Assembly: GCA_050949085.1 (NCBI GenBank)
Contig: JBMNFB010000001.1
Coordinates: 62,001-126,000, forward strand
Direction of reading: 5' to 3'
DNA length: 64,000 bases
From: JBMNFB01 sp050949085
Lineage (GTDB): Bacteria; Bacillota; UBA994; UBA5500
Shown here: positions 1-9,345 of the stretch, one piece after another
Position numbering within the stretch: the first letter of the stretch is position 1
Layout of the letters: each line of letters opens with the position of its first letter
The notes under the pieces: model-generated
The model's database searches: none
Seen by the model: the letters and a program-made list of their open reading frames with translations, nothing else
Told to the model about the DNA's origin: nothing
Made by a program: the position numbers and the translations under genes

Positions 1-72
1 TCGCATCTCTATGACGGCAGGGCCGACATCGCCGGTGACCGCCCGATGAACCCCAGCTCCAAGCTGCAGTAA
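1..72 (+). CDS. C-terminal end of a gene entering from the left (partial)
   Basis: Frame 1 is open from the first base to a TAA at 70-72 and encodes about 23 residues ending in PSSKLQ. Too little is present to name a family. The composition is compatible with coding, and a hairpin follows about 55 bases later. It could also be chance read-through of a short non-coding stretch. Confidence 0.35.
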   Translation, partial: SHLYDGRADIAGDRPMNPSSKLQ

Positions 73-126
73 CCGGGTAGCTTATCGCCTACCAGCTGCC
101 TACTGGGCAGCAAACAGCAAGAAATA

Positions 127-156
127 GAGCCAGAGGACAAAGCTACCCTCTGGCTC
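127..156. terminator. Hairpin between convergent genes
   Basis: A perfect 10-bp stem (GAGCCAGAGG / CCTCTGGCTC) with a 10-base loop. On the minus strand it is followed by a T-rich stretch (TATTTCTT). It lies downstream of the minus-strand peptidase ending at 304 and of the partial plus-strand gene, so it probably serves the minus strand mainly. Confidence 0.6.
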
Positions 157-224
157 CATTCAGCCCTCGCCAATCCTGGCCGCGGCCAGCGCCTGTGCCT
201 AATCGACTATGCCAGATCTGCCAC

Positions 225-275
225 TCAACTTCAAACTTCGAACCGCTGACTTCCGACCTCCGGCTTCCGTATACA
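225..275. repeat. Degenerate pyrimidine-rich intergenic repeat
   Basis: A run of 7-9-base units of the type CTTCCGAC, CTCCGG, CTTCCG and ACTTCAAA. The same vocabulary recurs near 15390-15415, 15661-15690, 19005-19025 and 19060-19205, always between genes. No ORF spans it. Confidence 0.5.
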
Positions 276-303
276 CACATTACCCCCACTGAATCAGGTC
301 GAC

Positions 304-1695
304 CTACACCTTGCCTCTGATCCTCCATAGGTATGACTTCTGTGGCTCCTCAAATCCTTCCAGCTCGATTTCGGTTTCTTCGATGGAGAACAGGCCATCC
401 AGCATATCCGGGTCGGGTGCAAGAAGCTCTCCGGAGACCATCTGTACCCACTCCGGCCGGGCATCGCGGCCCAGCCACGCGCTGGCCAGTTCAAGGAATC
501 CCTCGTTATCCACTTTTTCCCCCTGGCGCTGCAGGCGCAAAATGTCGCGTACCAGATCGTCCAGCGAATGGGCACCGTCACTGGCCCGGCGAATGGCCGC
601 GTCCAGATTGGCGAGGTAGATGAAGCCCCGTCCATACGGGATGCGTTGTGTATTGCGATCGATCCAGAAAAGCTTGGCTGCTTCTTGGAAACTGAGATAA
701 CGTGCAGGATTTGCGTAATAGTCGTCTGCCGCTTTCTGCACTGCCGCCCGCGTGTATTCCAGATCCACCAGCCCCAGGCGAGAGGGAAGCAGCACTGAGT
801 AGAACTGGGCGGTGCCCTCACTGTACCAGTTGCCTGTGCCGTAAGGCTCGTCCTCAATATGCGGCCAGTTGTGTACCATCTCATGGGCGAGCAAGCTGGT
901 CAGCGAGGTGGCAGTGGGATTCAGGTCGGGTGAATAGCCCATCAGGTAGGCGCGACAGGCAGCCGTTCCTCCGCTGCCGGAGAAAGCATTTCGGCGTAGG
1001 AAGATCTTATAGGGCAGACCTTCGTCCTCGAAGATACGCGACATCTCACGGAACAGCTTGCCGATGCTTTCTGCCAGCTGCTGAACATCAAACGGGGGGT
1101 CGGCAAACCAGTAGATCCCGTAGTTGTCCTGCTCGAACGACTTGATATCACCGCAGGCATAGTAGCTGAAACAGATCTGCCTGGCTGCAATCTCGGCTTC
1201 CACGTCACCTTCGCCCAGGCTCCAGATGCCGCGGCAGCCTTCCGGCATCTGACTCAGATCCCAGCGGAGGCGAAAGACACAGGCGTCAAAGGGGAGCATG
1301 GGCAGGAAGGTGAGGCCGGCACCATTTACGCCGCCCTCTTCAGCCACTAAGTCGAAGTAGGGCGAAGAGCGATAACCCTCCGGCTGTATTCGCGGTGCCA
1401 CTGTGTAAGCGATCGTCAAATCGCCCTCTGAAGCCCGCGCAGCCTGAAAATGCTCCTTGATCTGGAAATTGACCTCGCTCTGGCTGGTCGTAAAAGGCAT
1501 GGCCCCGGCGGGATCGCTTACCACCACTGCGCTATGCAGGGGACAGAAAGGGATGGTCACCGTCTCGCGATGAAAGCAGAACAGCTCGTCGCCGGCCTCG
1601 TAAGCGAACCCCCTGACGACCACCCGGACGTGTAGCTTCTCGAACTTCTCAAACGTTCCGGCTGGCCTCAGAGTTACTTCTACAACTGGCTTCAT
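304..1695 (-). CDS. M61-like gluzincin metallopeptidase
   Basis: A 463-residue protein with the zinc motif HEMVHNW at residues 271-277 and the downstream glutamate in NWYSEGTAQFYS (E293). This is the gluzincin arrangement typical of M61 glycyl-aminopeptidase-like proteins. The N-terminal ~180 residues look beta-rich, as in that family. There is no obvious signal peptide, so it is probably cytoplasmic. Its start overlaps the stop of the upstream amidohydrolase by 4 bases, so the two are translationally coupled. A peptidase role agrees with the nearby peptide importer and S9 peptidases. The exact substrate is unknown, and the M61 assignment rests on motif and architecture only. Confidence 0.8.
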   Translation of the reverse strand: MKPVVEVTLRPAGTFEKFEKLHVRVVVRGFAYEAGDELFCFHRETVTIPFCPLHSAVVVSDPAGAMPFTTSQSEVNFQIKEHFQAARASEGDLTIAYTVAPRIQPEGYRSSPYFDLVAEEGGVNGAGLTFLPMLPFDACVFRLRWDLSQMPEGCRGIWSLGEGDVEAEIAARQICFSYYACGDIKSFEQDNYGIYWFADPPFDVQQLAESIGKLFREMSRIFEDEGLPYKIFLRRNAFSGSGGTAACRAYLMGYSPDLNPTATSLTSLLAHEMVHNWPHIEDEPYGTGNWYSEGTAQFYSVLLPSRLGLVDLEYTRAAVQKAADDYYANPARYLSFQEAAKLFWIDRNTQRIPYGRGFIYLANLDAAIRRASDGAHSLDDLVRDILRLQRQGEKVDNEGFLELASAWLGRDARPEWVQMVSGELLAPDPDMLDGLFSIEETEIELEGFEEPQKSYLWRIRGKV

Positions 1696-2933
1696 TTTTG
1701 CTCACCCTTGCCGATGGTGTTCTTCTCCATGACGCCGTTCTTCAGGACGACCTTGACAAACCTGGCATCGGTCAGGCACTTAATATCCTCCAGCGGGTTT
1801 CCTTCCACCAGGACGACGTCGGCCAGTTTCCCTATCTCCAGGGAACCGATCTCATCCTCCATCATCATCAGATGGGCGGCATTGATGGTGCCAGCCCGAA
1901 TCGCCTCCATTGGTGTCATTCCTGCCTGCACCATAGCGCGGAACTCTGCGCCATTCTGCAGGTATGGGCTGTTCCTGCTGTTGGAAAAATCGGTGCCTAG
2001 CGCGATGCGAATGCCGGCCTTTCTGGCCATTTCGATAGTCCTGATGTTAGCTTCAGCGCACATCTTGGCCTTTTTCGCCATCCAGTCTGGCAGACCAGGG
2101 ATGTTAGCCACGCCCAGCGAGACTGCCAAGGTGGTGACCAGGGTGGCATCCATCTCTGCCATCAGATCGATCTCGCGCTGAGTAAGCATCACCCCGTGCT
2201 CAATGCTGGTTACTCCGGCCTTGAGAGCCGCGTAAGCACCCTCGCTCCCGGTGCAGTGAGCAGCGACGTAGGTGTGATGGCGCTTGGCTTCAGCGACGGT
2301 GGCCTCCAGCTCTTCCTGCGAAAACTGGACGTCGTCTAGGTGATCCAGTGGTGAAGAGACGCCTCCGGTGGCGCAGACCTTGATGAATCTCGCACCGCGC
2401 CGGAATTGCTCGCGGACACCGGCGCTGCATTCATCCACGCCGTCCATCAGATAGGCCAGATTGTGAGAAGCGTTGTATGCTTCCTTAGAGATGGAGGGGT
2501 CCAGATCAACATGTCCCGAGGTAATGCCCAGCACTCTGCCGCCCGGCACGATGCGCGGGCCGCGGATTGCGCCGCGCTCTACACCGCGGGAGAGATAAAG
2601 GCCAGCCTCGCTCATATCCCTTAGCCCGGTAAATCCGGCATCCAGCAGCAGTCCCAGCTGGTAAACCGCACCTAGAAGCTGGTCGCCGAACAGAGTGCCG
2701 TTGGCGAAGCTGCCGGCGTTCTGCTGGCCGGTGAGGTGGGCGTGACAGTCGATGAAGCCAGGTAGGATGGTGCCGTTCTCGCACTGGATGACTTGGTCCT
2801 CACTTGAGCAGAGGTCATCCCGCCAGGGACCGACATACTCCAGTCGCTCGCCGCTGATGATGACCATCCCTTGTTCCAAGGGTTGGTCGGAAACAGCATC
2901 GATGACCCGGCCAATCAAAATATACTTGTCCAT
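1692..2933 (-). CDS. Metal-dependent amidohydrolase (imidazolonepropionase/prolidase-like)
   Basis: A 413-residue amidohydrolase-superfamily enzyme. The metal-site motifs appear in order: GFIDCHAHL (HxH), RFIKVCATGG (the usually carboxylated lysine), VAAHCTG, SIEHG and LGTDFS (the aspartate). The C-terminal IGKLADVVLVEGNPLEDI strand is typical of cytosolic cyclic amidases and dipeptidases of this group. The ATG is preceded by an AAAGGAGG site at good spacing. It is the first gene of a two-gene minus-strand operon with the M61-like peptidase. Hydrolysis of a cyclic amide or a dipeptide is likely; the substrate cannot be read from the sequence. Confidence 0.88.
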   Translation of the reverse strand: MDKYILIGRVIDAVSDQPLEQGMVIISGERLEYVGPWRDDLCSSEDQVIQCENGTILPGFIDCHAHLTGQQNAGSFANGTLFGDQLLGAVYQLGLLLDAGFTGLRDMSEAGLYLSRGVERGAIRGPRIVPGGRVLGITSGHVDLDPSISKEAYNASHNLAYLMDGVDECSAGVREQFRRGARFIKVCATGGVSSPLDHLDDVQFSQEELEATVAEAKRHHTYVAAHCTGSEGAYAALKAGVTSIEHGVMLTQREIDLMAEMDATLVTTLAVSLGVANIPGLPDWMAKKAKMCAEANIRTIEMARKAGIRIALGTDFSNSRNSPYLQNGAEFRAMVQAGMTPMEAIRAGTINAAHLMMMEDEIGSLEIGKLADVVLVEGNPLEDIKCLTDARFVKVVLKNGVMEKNTIGKGEQK

Positions 2934-2970
2934 TCAGCTGCCTCCTTTGCAGAGTTTGATCGTTGGCTTA

Positions 2971-2999
2971 AGCGTAGTGCAAGCCCAACAAATTGTCAA
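2971..2999 (-). promoter_or_regulatory. Possible promoter of the amidohydrolase operon
   Basis: Minus-strand TTGACA at 2999-2994, a 17-base spacer, then TACGCT, which is a weak -10. It lies 38 bases upstream of the start codon. The -35 is perfect and the -10 poor, hence the low confidence. Confidence 0.35.
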
Positions 3000-3163
3000 G
3001 ATCAGAAAATAAGTTAATATTCACGGACGTACACAATATGTCATTAGCTTGCTAGGCAATGATAAAGCTTCTGGGGAGAGAGCTAGCTTCGCCTATTTCC
3101 TATGAACACAGGGAAATCGGGCTGAGCGAAAAAATAACGTGCTTCAGAGTCGGGCAAATGATA

Positions 3164-3192
3164 TTGACAATTCATCAGCCTTGGGATAGGAT
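3164..3192 (+). promoter_or_regulatory. Promoter of the peptide ABC operon
   Basis: TTGACA at 3164-3169, a spacer of exactly 17 bases and TAGGAT at 3187-3192, 55 bases before the lipoprotein start. This fits a sigma-A promoter for the 3248-10539 operon. Confidence 0.6.
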
Positions 3193-3247
3193 ACAGCTAA
3201 CCTAAGGTTGACAGATTGGCAATAAAAAAAGGTTGGGAGGTTAGAGT

Positions 3248-4904
3248 ATGAACAAGTACATCAGGGCTGTTTCTCTCGCTCTCGTGCTCGGGCTGGTGGC
3301 TAGTCTATTGACTGGGTGCTTCGAGTCCGCCGAGCCGACCATGCTCAGCTTCATCGCTGAACAACCGAACACGCTGAACCCGATTCTTTCGGCGTCGAAT
3401 CTGGACAGCAACATCTTCTATCTGACCCAGGCCATGCTCTTCCGCAGTTACGACGGGGTTGCTACGCCTGAGGTGTGCGAGAACTTCACCGTTAGCGAGG
3501 ACGGCACCGTGTATACCTACAAGCTGCGGGATACAGTCTTCGCCGATGGCACGCCCATCACCGCCGAGCATTTCGCCTATTACGTTCTGTCGCGGCTGGA
3601 TCCGGAAATGGGTTCGCCTGAATGGGGCCTTCTATGAGAGCATCCCCATCAAGAACGCGGCTGCCTTCAACAAGGGACTGGTGGATCGCGACGCAGTCGG
3701 TGTGAAGGTGCTGAATGACAAGACGCTGGAGATCACGCTGGAATACGCGGTGGCTACATTCGATGGCGCCTTTACCGCCTATCCGTTGCGCGAGGAGTTT
3801 GTCAAGGCCAAGGGTGAGGCTCTAGGTGGCACGCCGGATGATCTGGAGTACAGCGGTCCCTACATCCTCGCCGAGTGGGTCTACGACAGCCATATGGTAT
3901 TTGAGAAAAACCCCAACTATATCTTTGCTGACAGCAGTTTTCCCATCGATACATTGAAGCTTCTTGTCGTACCTGATGCCAACACCCGCGTCGCCATGTT
4001 CCAGGCGGGAGAGGCGGACATCATCACTTCGGTCAGCTCCGAATATCTCGATACTCTGGAGGAATATCTGATCCCCTACAGCGCTGGCAACATGCTGGCC
4101 TTGCAGTTCAACCGCTATGGTAAGGGCGGCAATGCGGAGACAGCGCGTGTGATGCAGAACAGGAACTTCCGGCTGGCATTGAGCTACGCACTCGACCGCG
4201 AGGCAATCATCTCCGCTGCCATGCCGACGTCCGTCCCCATTAACCGCCTGGTGCTGGATTACTTCCCCGATGCATCTGGAGATGACACTTTCATCGATAG
4301 CTATCCGGTGAACACTGTGCCCATGAACGGCGATGCGGACAAGGCTAAAGAATACCTCCAGGCGGCGCTAGAGGAGCTGGGTTATTCCTCAGCCAGCCAG
4401 CTGCCCACCATCAGCTACTTGAGCTTCAGCGCTCCTAACTACAAGGTACTCGCTGAGACACTGGTGGATCAGTGGAAGCAGGTGCTGGGTCTGGAATGCT
4501 TCGAGATCAACCTGCTGGCTGTACCGATGGCTATCCAAACGATGATGAACTATGATTACGACATCTATCTCCAGTCCCTGGGCGCCGGCTCTGATCCCTC
4601 CGAGGTTCTGGCATACTTCAAGACCGGGGGGAGCATCAACGATCTCACCGGTACCGGGCGGAACATCTTCAGCGATGAGGATTACGACAACCTGATCTCA
4701 CAGGCCCAGGTGAATTTCGACAAGGAGGAACGTTACCAGTTGCTGGCACAGGCGGAGCAGATCATCCTGGATAGTGGCGTGCTGGCACCACTCTGCTCGG
4801 GACGAGGCTTTGCCGCAGTCCAGCCGTATGTAGAAGGCTACATCGACAATCCGCTTGATGACGGATTCACGTTCAATCAGCTGACTATCAGCAAAAAGAA
4901 GTAA
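3248..4904 (+). CDS. Peptide ABC transporter substrate-binding lipoprotein (SBP_bac_5), one frameshift
   Basis: The extracytoplasmic binding protein of a Dpp/Opp system. It begins with a lipoprotein signal (hydrophobic core then LLTGC, lipid cysteine near residue 25). Family-5 features follow, such as QPNTLNPILSAS, the FTVSEDGTVYTYKLRD segment, and a C-terminal half with ALDREAIISAA. The frame changes near 3610-3626: one frame reads SRLDPEMGSPEWGLL then stop, and the next frame resumes at NGAFYESIPIKN. The break sits at the GGGG run of 'aatggggcc', and homology continues cleanly on both sides. A single-base sequence error, or a very recent mutation, is therefore more likely than an old pseudogene. 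Total length (~550 residues) is normal for the family. Followed by two permease and two ATPase genes. Confidence 0.85.
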
Positions 4905-4943
4905 GCTATTCCAGCAACTAACAGGACATTAGGGGGATAGCCA

Positions 4944-5861
4944 ATGAGAAGGTATATCATCCAACGGCTGATCATCTCGGTTATCACGGTCTGCGTGATT
5001 GTGACCGCCTGCTTTTTCTTACTGCGGTTGCTCCCCGGCAATCCTTTCGCATCGGATGCGATGCTGCCGCAGGAGATCATCGACAAGATGATGCGCTACT
5101 ACGGGATGGATAAGCCCCTCTGGCAGCAGTATCTGACCTATATGGGGAACCTGCTCCGAGGCGATTTCGGCTATTCCCTTAAGTATGCCGGGCGTTCAGT
5201 CAACTACGTGATCGCCACCACCTTTCCCATCTCGGCCCGACTGGGACTGCAGTCCCTGCTGTTCAGCTACCCAGTCGGGCTGCTGCTCGGGATCATCTCG
5301 GCACGACGGAGGGGAAAGCCCATCGATATGGCCCTCAGTGGGATGACCATCTTCGTCATCTCTGTCCCCTCCTTCATCATCGCCGTCGTCCTGCAGTACA
5401 CCTTCGCTCTCAAGCTAGGCTGGCTGCCGGCCGCCGGCTGGAGAGGCTTCGCCTACACCATCCTGCCGACGATAACCATGTCTCTCGGCAGCATTGCCAG
5501 CCGTACGCGGAGCATGCGCACCCTGATGCTGGAGGTCAACGAGCAGGACTACCTGCGTACCGCCAAGGCCAAGGGCTTGGGAGAGGCCAGGATCGTGGTT
5601 TTCCACCAGATCCGCAACGCGATCATTCCCATGATCTCCACTCTGGGTATGGAGATCGCCGGGCTGCTTATGGGATCGTTTATAGTCGAACGGATCTTCA
5701 ACATCCCGGGCATGGGCGGCTACTTCGTCAACTCCATCAATAGTCTGGATTACACCATGGTCTTGGGCTTGACCGCCTTCTCCGGGACTTTGATCGTCGC
5801 CGCCAATTTCATCGTTGACCTGCTGTATGGGGTCGTCGACCCGCGCATCCGGATAACTTGA
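4944..5861 (+). CDS. Peptide ABC transporter permease, DppB type
   Basis: A 305-residue integral membrane protein. The N-terminus RRYIIQRLIISVITVCVIV and the RLLPGNPF motif are hallmarks of DppB/OppB. The cytoplasmic EAA-type loop (RTAKAKGLGEARIVVFHQIR) contacts the ATPases. About six membrane segments are visible. It starts with ATG after a GGGGGA ribosome site. The stop is ten bases before the ATG of the second permease, so the genes are co-transcribed. Confidence 0.92.
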   Translation: MRRYIIQRLIISVITVCVIVTACFFLLRLLPGNPFASDAMLPQEIIDKMMRYYGMDKPLWQQYLTYMGNLLRGDFGYSLKYAGRSVNYVIATTFPISARLGLQSLLFSYPVGLLLGIISARRRGKPIDMALSGMTIFVISVPSFIIAVVLQYTFALKLGWLPAAGWRGFAYTILPTITMSLGSIASRTRSMRTLMLEVNEQDYLRTAKAKGLGEARIVVFHQIRNAIIPMISTLGMEIAGLLMGSFIVERIFNIPGMGGYFVNSINSLDYTMVLGLTAFSGTLIVAANFIVDLLYGVVDPRIRIT

Positions 5862-5871
5862 GGTGAACAAG

Positions 5872-6849
5872 ATGGAACACACGAGCGAAAGACAGCAGGC
5901 TTTAGCTGCGATTTCAGCCGAAGATTTTGTACCCCTAGAGGAAAACTCACTAGACCGAGAGGCCATCGTGCGGCCCAGCGTCCGCTATTGGCCCGATGTT
6001 TGGCGTCGCCTGAGGCAGAACCGAATGGCCATGTTCTGTCTCGCCCTGATTGGGCTGATGATCCTCATGGCCATCTTTGTGCCCATCGTCTCGCCGTACA
6101 GTTTTGACCAGACCAACCTTTCCGCCAGGAGCCAGAGGCCCAGCGCCAAGCACTGGTTTGGTACCGACAGCGTCGGGCGGGATATGTTTACCCGCGTCTG
6201 GTACGGAAGCCGGGTGTCACTGGCCATCGGCTTTATCGGCGCGATTTTGCCTTACGCTATCGGCATGTTGGTCGGTGGCATCGCCGGCTGGTTCGGCGGC
6301 TGGGTGGACATGCTCATCATGCGCCTGATCGATGTCGGCCTCTGCATTCCCCAGATGATCTACATCATCCTGATCATGATCTACCTCGGTGGTGGGCCTG
6401 ATTCGCTGGTAATCGCCCTGGCGGCCATCGGCTGGATGGGGTCTGCCCGGGGCTTCCGCGGGCGGGTGCTCCAGTTTAAGAACCGCGAGTTCACCCTGGC
6501 CGCCCGGGCGCTAGGTGCTTCGCCGTTGCGGATCATATTCCGCCACATTCTGCCCAACATCATGGGCAATATGGCCGTTGGCCTTTCGGCGGCTGTACCG
6601 GCGGCTATTTTCATGGAGGCGGGGCTCAGCTTTGTTGGACTGGGCGTGAAGTCGCCAGACACATCGTTGGGCCAGCTGGCCTCGGAAGGTGCCGGATATT
6701 TCCGTACGCAGCCCCATCTCTTGGTCTGCCCCAGCATTGTCATCAGCCTGATCATCTTCGCCTTCTTCATGTTTGGCAACTGTCTGCGTGATGCGCTGGA
6801 CCCACACCTGCGGGATAAGGAAGTGCGGAAGGGGGCGAAGAGAGCATGA
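5872..6849 (+). CDS. Peptide ABC transporter permease, DppC type
   Basis: A DppC/OppC partner permease of about 325 residues. It has a long hydrophilic N-terminus of ~45 residues, a first membrane segment (FCLALIGLMILMAIFVPIV), the HWFGTDSVGRDMFTR motif and the EAA loop LAARALGASPLRIIFRHILP. I prefer ATG 5872 to GTG 5863 because AGGTGA at 5861-5866 gives correct spacing to 5872. Its last codons overlap the ATPase start as ATGA, indicating translational coupling. Confidence 0.92.
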   Translation: MEHTSERQQALAAISAEDFVPLEENSLDREAIVRPSVRYWPDVWRRLRQNRMAMFCLALIGLMILMAIFVPIVSPYSFDQTNLSARSQRPSAKHWFGTDSVGRDMFTRVWYGSRVSLAIGFIGAILPYAIGMLVGGIAGWFGGWVDMLIMRLIDVGLCIPQMIYIILIMIYLGGGPDSLVIALAAIGWMGSARGFRGRVLQFKNREFTLAARALGASPLRIIFRHILPNIMGNMAVGLSAAVPAAIFMEAGLSFVGLGVKSPDTSLGQLASEGAGYFRTQPHLLVCPSIVISLIIFAFFMFGNCLRDALDPHLRDKEVRKGAKRA

Positions 6850-7889
6850 CTGAGCCGTTGTTAGTGGTGGGTGATCTGCGCCTTTCGTTCATGACTCACG
6901 CTGGCGAAGTGCAGGCTGTGCGGGGTGTCAGCTTCAGTGTCGACGCCGGCGAAACACTAGCCATTGTCGGCGAGTCAGGCTGCGGCAAGTCGGTCAGTGC
7001 GCAGGCGATCATGAAGCTCAACCCCGAGCCGCCAGCTGAGGTCAAAGGTGGCAGCATCCGTTACCGGGGAGAGGAGCTGATCCATAGGACCGACAAGGAG
7101 ATGGAGAGATACCGGGGGCGCGAGTTCGCCATGATCTTTCAAGACTCGATGACTGCGCTTAACCCCACCAGCCGGGTGGGTGCGCAGATCGTAGAGGCGA
7201 TCCGTCTCCACCGCCGACTGGGAAAAAGAGAAGCGCAGGAACTGGCCATCGACCTGCTGCGCGAGGTGGGATTGCCTGATCCGGAGCAGGTCTACCGCCG
7301 CTATCCGCACACTCTGAGCGGCGGCATGCGGCAGCGGGTGATGATTGCGATGGCCTTAAGTTGTGACCCATCAATCCTGATTGCCGATGAGCCTACTACG
7401 GCACTGGATGTGACTATGCAGGCGCAGATCTTGCGCCTGATGCAGCGCATTCAGCGGGAGCGGAACAAGGGGATTATCCTCATCACCCACGATCTGGGCG
7501 TGGTGGCCAGCATAGCCGACCGCGTGTCTGTAATGTACGCCGGGAAGATCGTAGAGAGCGGTACGCTGCGCCAGATTTTCTACGAGCCGCGCCATCCCTA
7601 TACCTGGGGCCTGATTGGCAGCATGCCCAGCCTCTCCATGCGGCGCGGGCAAAAGCTGATCAGTATTCCCGGCACCCCGCCGGATCTGTTTGCTCCGCCA
7701 CCTGGCTGCGGCTTCGCGGCGCGCTGCCCTTACTGCATGCGCGTCTGTGTCCGGCATGACCCGCCACCGCTGGCGGTGGACGAAACGCATCAGGTCAGCT
7801 GCTGGCTGGAGGATCCACGTGTCCATGTGAAGCCGACACCGCCGGTGGGGCGAATGCGCCAGCGGCAGGCGGCAGGGAGGGGGGACTGA
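6846..7889 (+). CDS. Peptide ABC transporter ATPase, DppD type
   Basis: A 347-residue ATP-binding subunit. Walker A is GESGCGKS (about residues 40-47), the signature LSGGMRQRVMIAMAL, Walker B ILIADEPTTALD and the switch histidine in ITHDLG. The C-terminal extension with the cysteine cluster of FAARCPYCMRVC is characteristic of the oligopeptide/dipeptide subfamily, where it can bind an Fe-S cluster. It overlaps the DppC stop by four bases and is followed one base later by the second ATPase. Confidence 0.93.
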   Translation: MTEPLLVVGDLRLSFMTHAGEVQAVRGVSFSVDAGETLAIVGESGCGKSVSAQAIMKLNPEPPAEVKGGSIRYRGEELIHRTDKEMERYRGREFAMIFQDSMTALNPTSRVGAQIVEAIRLHRRLGKREAQELAIDLLREVGLPDPEQVYRRYPHTLSGGMRQRVMIAMALSCDPSILIADEPTTALDVTMQAQILRLMQRIQRERNKGIILITHDLGVVASIADRVSVMYAGKIVESGTLRQIFYEPRHPYTWGLIGSMPSLSMRRGQKLISIPGTPPDLFAPPPGCGFAARCPYCMRVCVRHDPPPLAVDETHQVSCWLEDPRVHVKPTPPVGRMRQRQAAGRGD

Positions 7890-7890
7890 G

Positions 7891-8859
7891 ATGGCAGAAG
7901 CACCGGTGCTGGTGGATGTGCAGAACTTGAGGAAGGTGTTTCCGGTCGGCCGTAATCGCTACCTCCGGGCGGTGGACAATGTCTCCTTCCAGATCCGGCG
8001 CGGCGAAACACTGGGCCTAGTTGGTGAATCCGGCTGCGGCAAGACGACGGTAGGCCGGACGCTGATTCGCCTCTACCCAGCCGATGGTGGCCGGGTGGTG
8101 TTTGACAGGATTGACGTGCACCGGGCCAATCGACGTGAGGCGCGGGAGCTGACCAAGCGGATGCAGATGATTTTTCAGGATCCATATGCATCGCTTAACC
8201 CTTTTTTCACAGTGCACGAGATCATCGCTGAGGGACTAGAGATACATGGTCTCTGTCGGAACCGGCGGGAGCAGACGGAGCGTGTGCATGAGCTGCTGGA
8301 GATGGTGGGGCTGCACCCGGAGCATGCTTCCCGCTTCCCATTCGAGTTTTCTGGTGGTCAGCGGCAACGCATCGGCATTGCCCGGGCTCTCGCCGTTAAT
8401 CCCGAGTTCATCATCTGCGATGAACCCATCTCCGCGCTGGACGTCTCGGTGCAGGCGCAGATCATCAACCTACTCATGGACCTGCAGCGCGAGATGGGAC
8501 TCACCTACCTGTTCATCGCTCACGATTTGTCGGTAGTCCGGCATATTTCGGACAACGTAGCGGTGATGTATCTGGGAGCGGTGGTGGAGAGCGGGCCTAC
8601 CGACTCAGTCTACGATGACCCACAGCACCCCTATACTCAAGGATTATTGGCGGCGGTGCCGGTAGCCGATCCCGATTACGAAGTACGCCGGTCAAGAGAA
8701 CTTCTTCTGACTGGTGACGTGCCGAGCCCTCTGGATGTGGGTGAGGGCTGCAAGTTTTGTAAGCGTTGTCATAAAGCAAGCGAGCTGTGTTCACGGGTTA
8801 CTCCCGAGTTGCAGGATGTGGGGGGAGGCCACATGGTCGCTTGCCATCATCTTGGATAG
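7891..8859 (+). CDS. Peptide ABC transporter ATPase, DppF/OppF type
   Basis: A 322-residue ATPase forming the heterodimer with the preceding gene. Walker A is GESGCGKTTVGR, signature FSGGQRQRIGIARAL, Walker B FIICDEPISALD, and the switch region IAHDLSVV. The C-terminus keeps a cysteine cluster (GCKFCKRCHKASELC). It completes a five-gene importer (binding protein, two permeases, two ATPases). Di- or oligopeptides are the usual cargo, though nickel and sugars are known for some relatives. Confidence 0.93.
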   Translation: MAEAPVLVDVQNLRKVFPVGRNRYLRAVDNVSFQIRRGETLGLVGESGCGKTTVGRTLIRLYPADGGRVVFDRIDVHRANRREARELTKRMQMIFQDPYASLNPFFTVHEIIAEGLEIHGLCRNRREQTERVHELLEMVGLHPEHASRFPFEFSGGQRQRIGIARALAVNPEFIICDEPISALDVSVQAQIINLLMDLQREMGLTYLFIAHDLSVVRHISDNVAVMYLGAVVESGPTDSVYDDPQHPYTQGLLAAVPVADPDYEVRRSRELLLTGDVPSPLDVGEGCKFCKRCHKASELCSRVTPELQDVGGGHMVACHHLG

Positions 8860-8871
8860 AAGAGGGGGATT

Positions 8872-9342
8872 ATGATGAAAGCTGAAGAACGCATCAGAGA
8901 GTTGGGGATCGATTTGCCAGTCTCTTCTCCCCCCGGCGCCATGTATATCCCGGTGACTAGGATCGGGGACGCCCTCTTTGTGGCCGGGCAGATTCCAGCC
9001 CGAGATGGCGTGCCGGTTTATACGGGAAAACTGGGCAGCCAGCGGGATCTGGAATACGGGCAAGAAGCAGCCCGTCTCTGTGCCATCAACCTGCTGGCGG
9101 CGCTTAGAGCCTACCTGGGCGACCTGGATCATATCCATTCCTTCGCCAAATTGCAGGTGTTCGTGGCCAGCGAAGTAGGCTTTGACAAACAGCATCTGGT
9201 GGCCAATGCAGCTAGCGAACTGCTCTACGATGTTTTCGGTGAGCGGGGCCGTCACGCCCGCACAGCAGTGGGTGTCAACCAGCTCCCTCTCGACGTGACA
9301 GTAGAGATCGAGGCCATCGTGAAAGTTCGGGAAGGGGTTTGA
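8872..9342 (+). CDS. RidA/YjgF/YER057c/UK114 family protein
   Basis: A 156-residue RidA-family protein. Typical members hydrolyse reactive enamine/imine intermediates released by PLP enzymes. The features are GDALFVAGQIPARDG near the N-terminus and the C-terminal GRHARTAVGVNQLPLDVTVE, where the arginine of HARTAVG corresponds to the usual substrate-binding arginine. Two ATGs (8872, 8875) follow an AGAGGGGG site. It lies in the same operon as the transporter and immediately before a PLP enzyme, so imine clearance downstream of that enzyme is the natural role. Confidence 0.88.
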   Translation: MMKAEERIRELGIDLPVSSPPGAMYIPVTRIGDALFVAGQIPARDGVPVYTGKLGSQRDLEYGQEAARLCAINLLAALRAYLGDLDHIHSFAKLQVFVASEVGFDKQHLVANAASELLYDVFGERGRHARTAVGVNQLPLDVTVEIEAIVKVREGV

Positions 9343-9345
9343 GGA

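Noticed and set aside
3608..3628. Programmed ribosomal frameshift in the substrate-binding protein
   Set aside because: No slippery heptamer with downstream structure is seen, and family members need no frameshift. An indel at the GGGG run explains it better.
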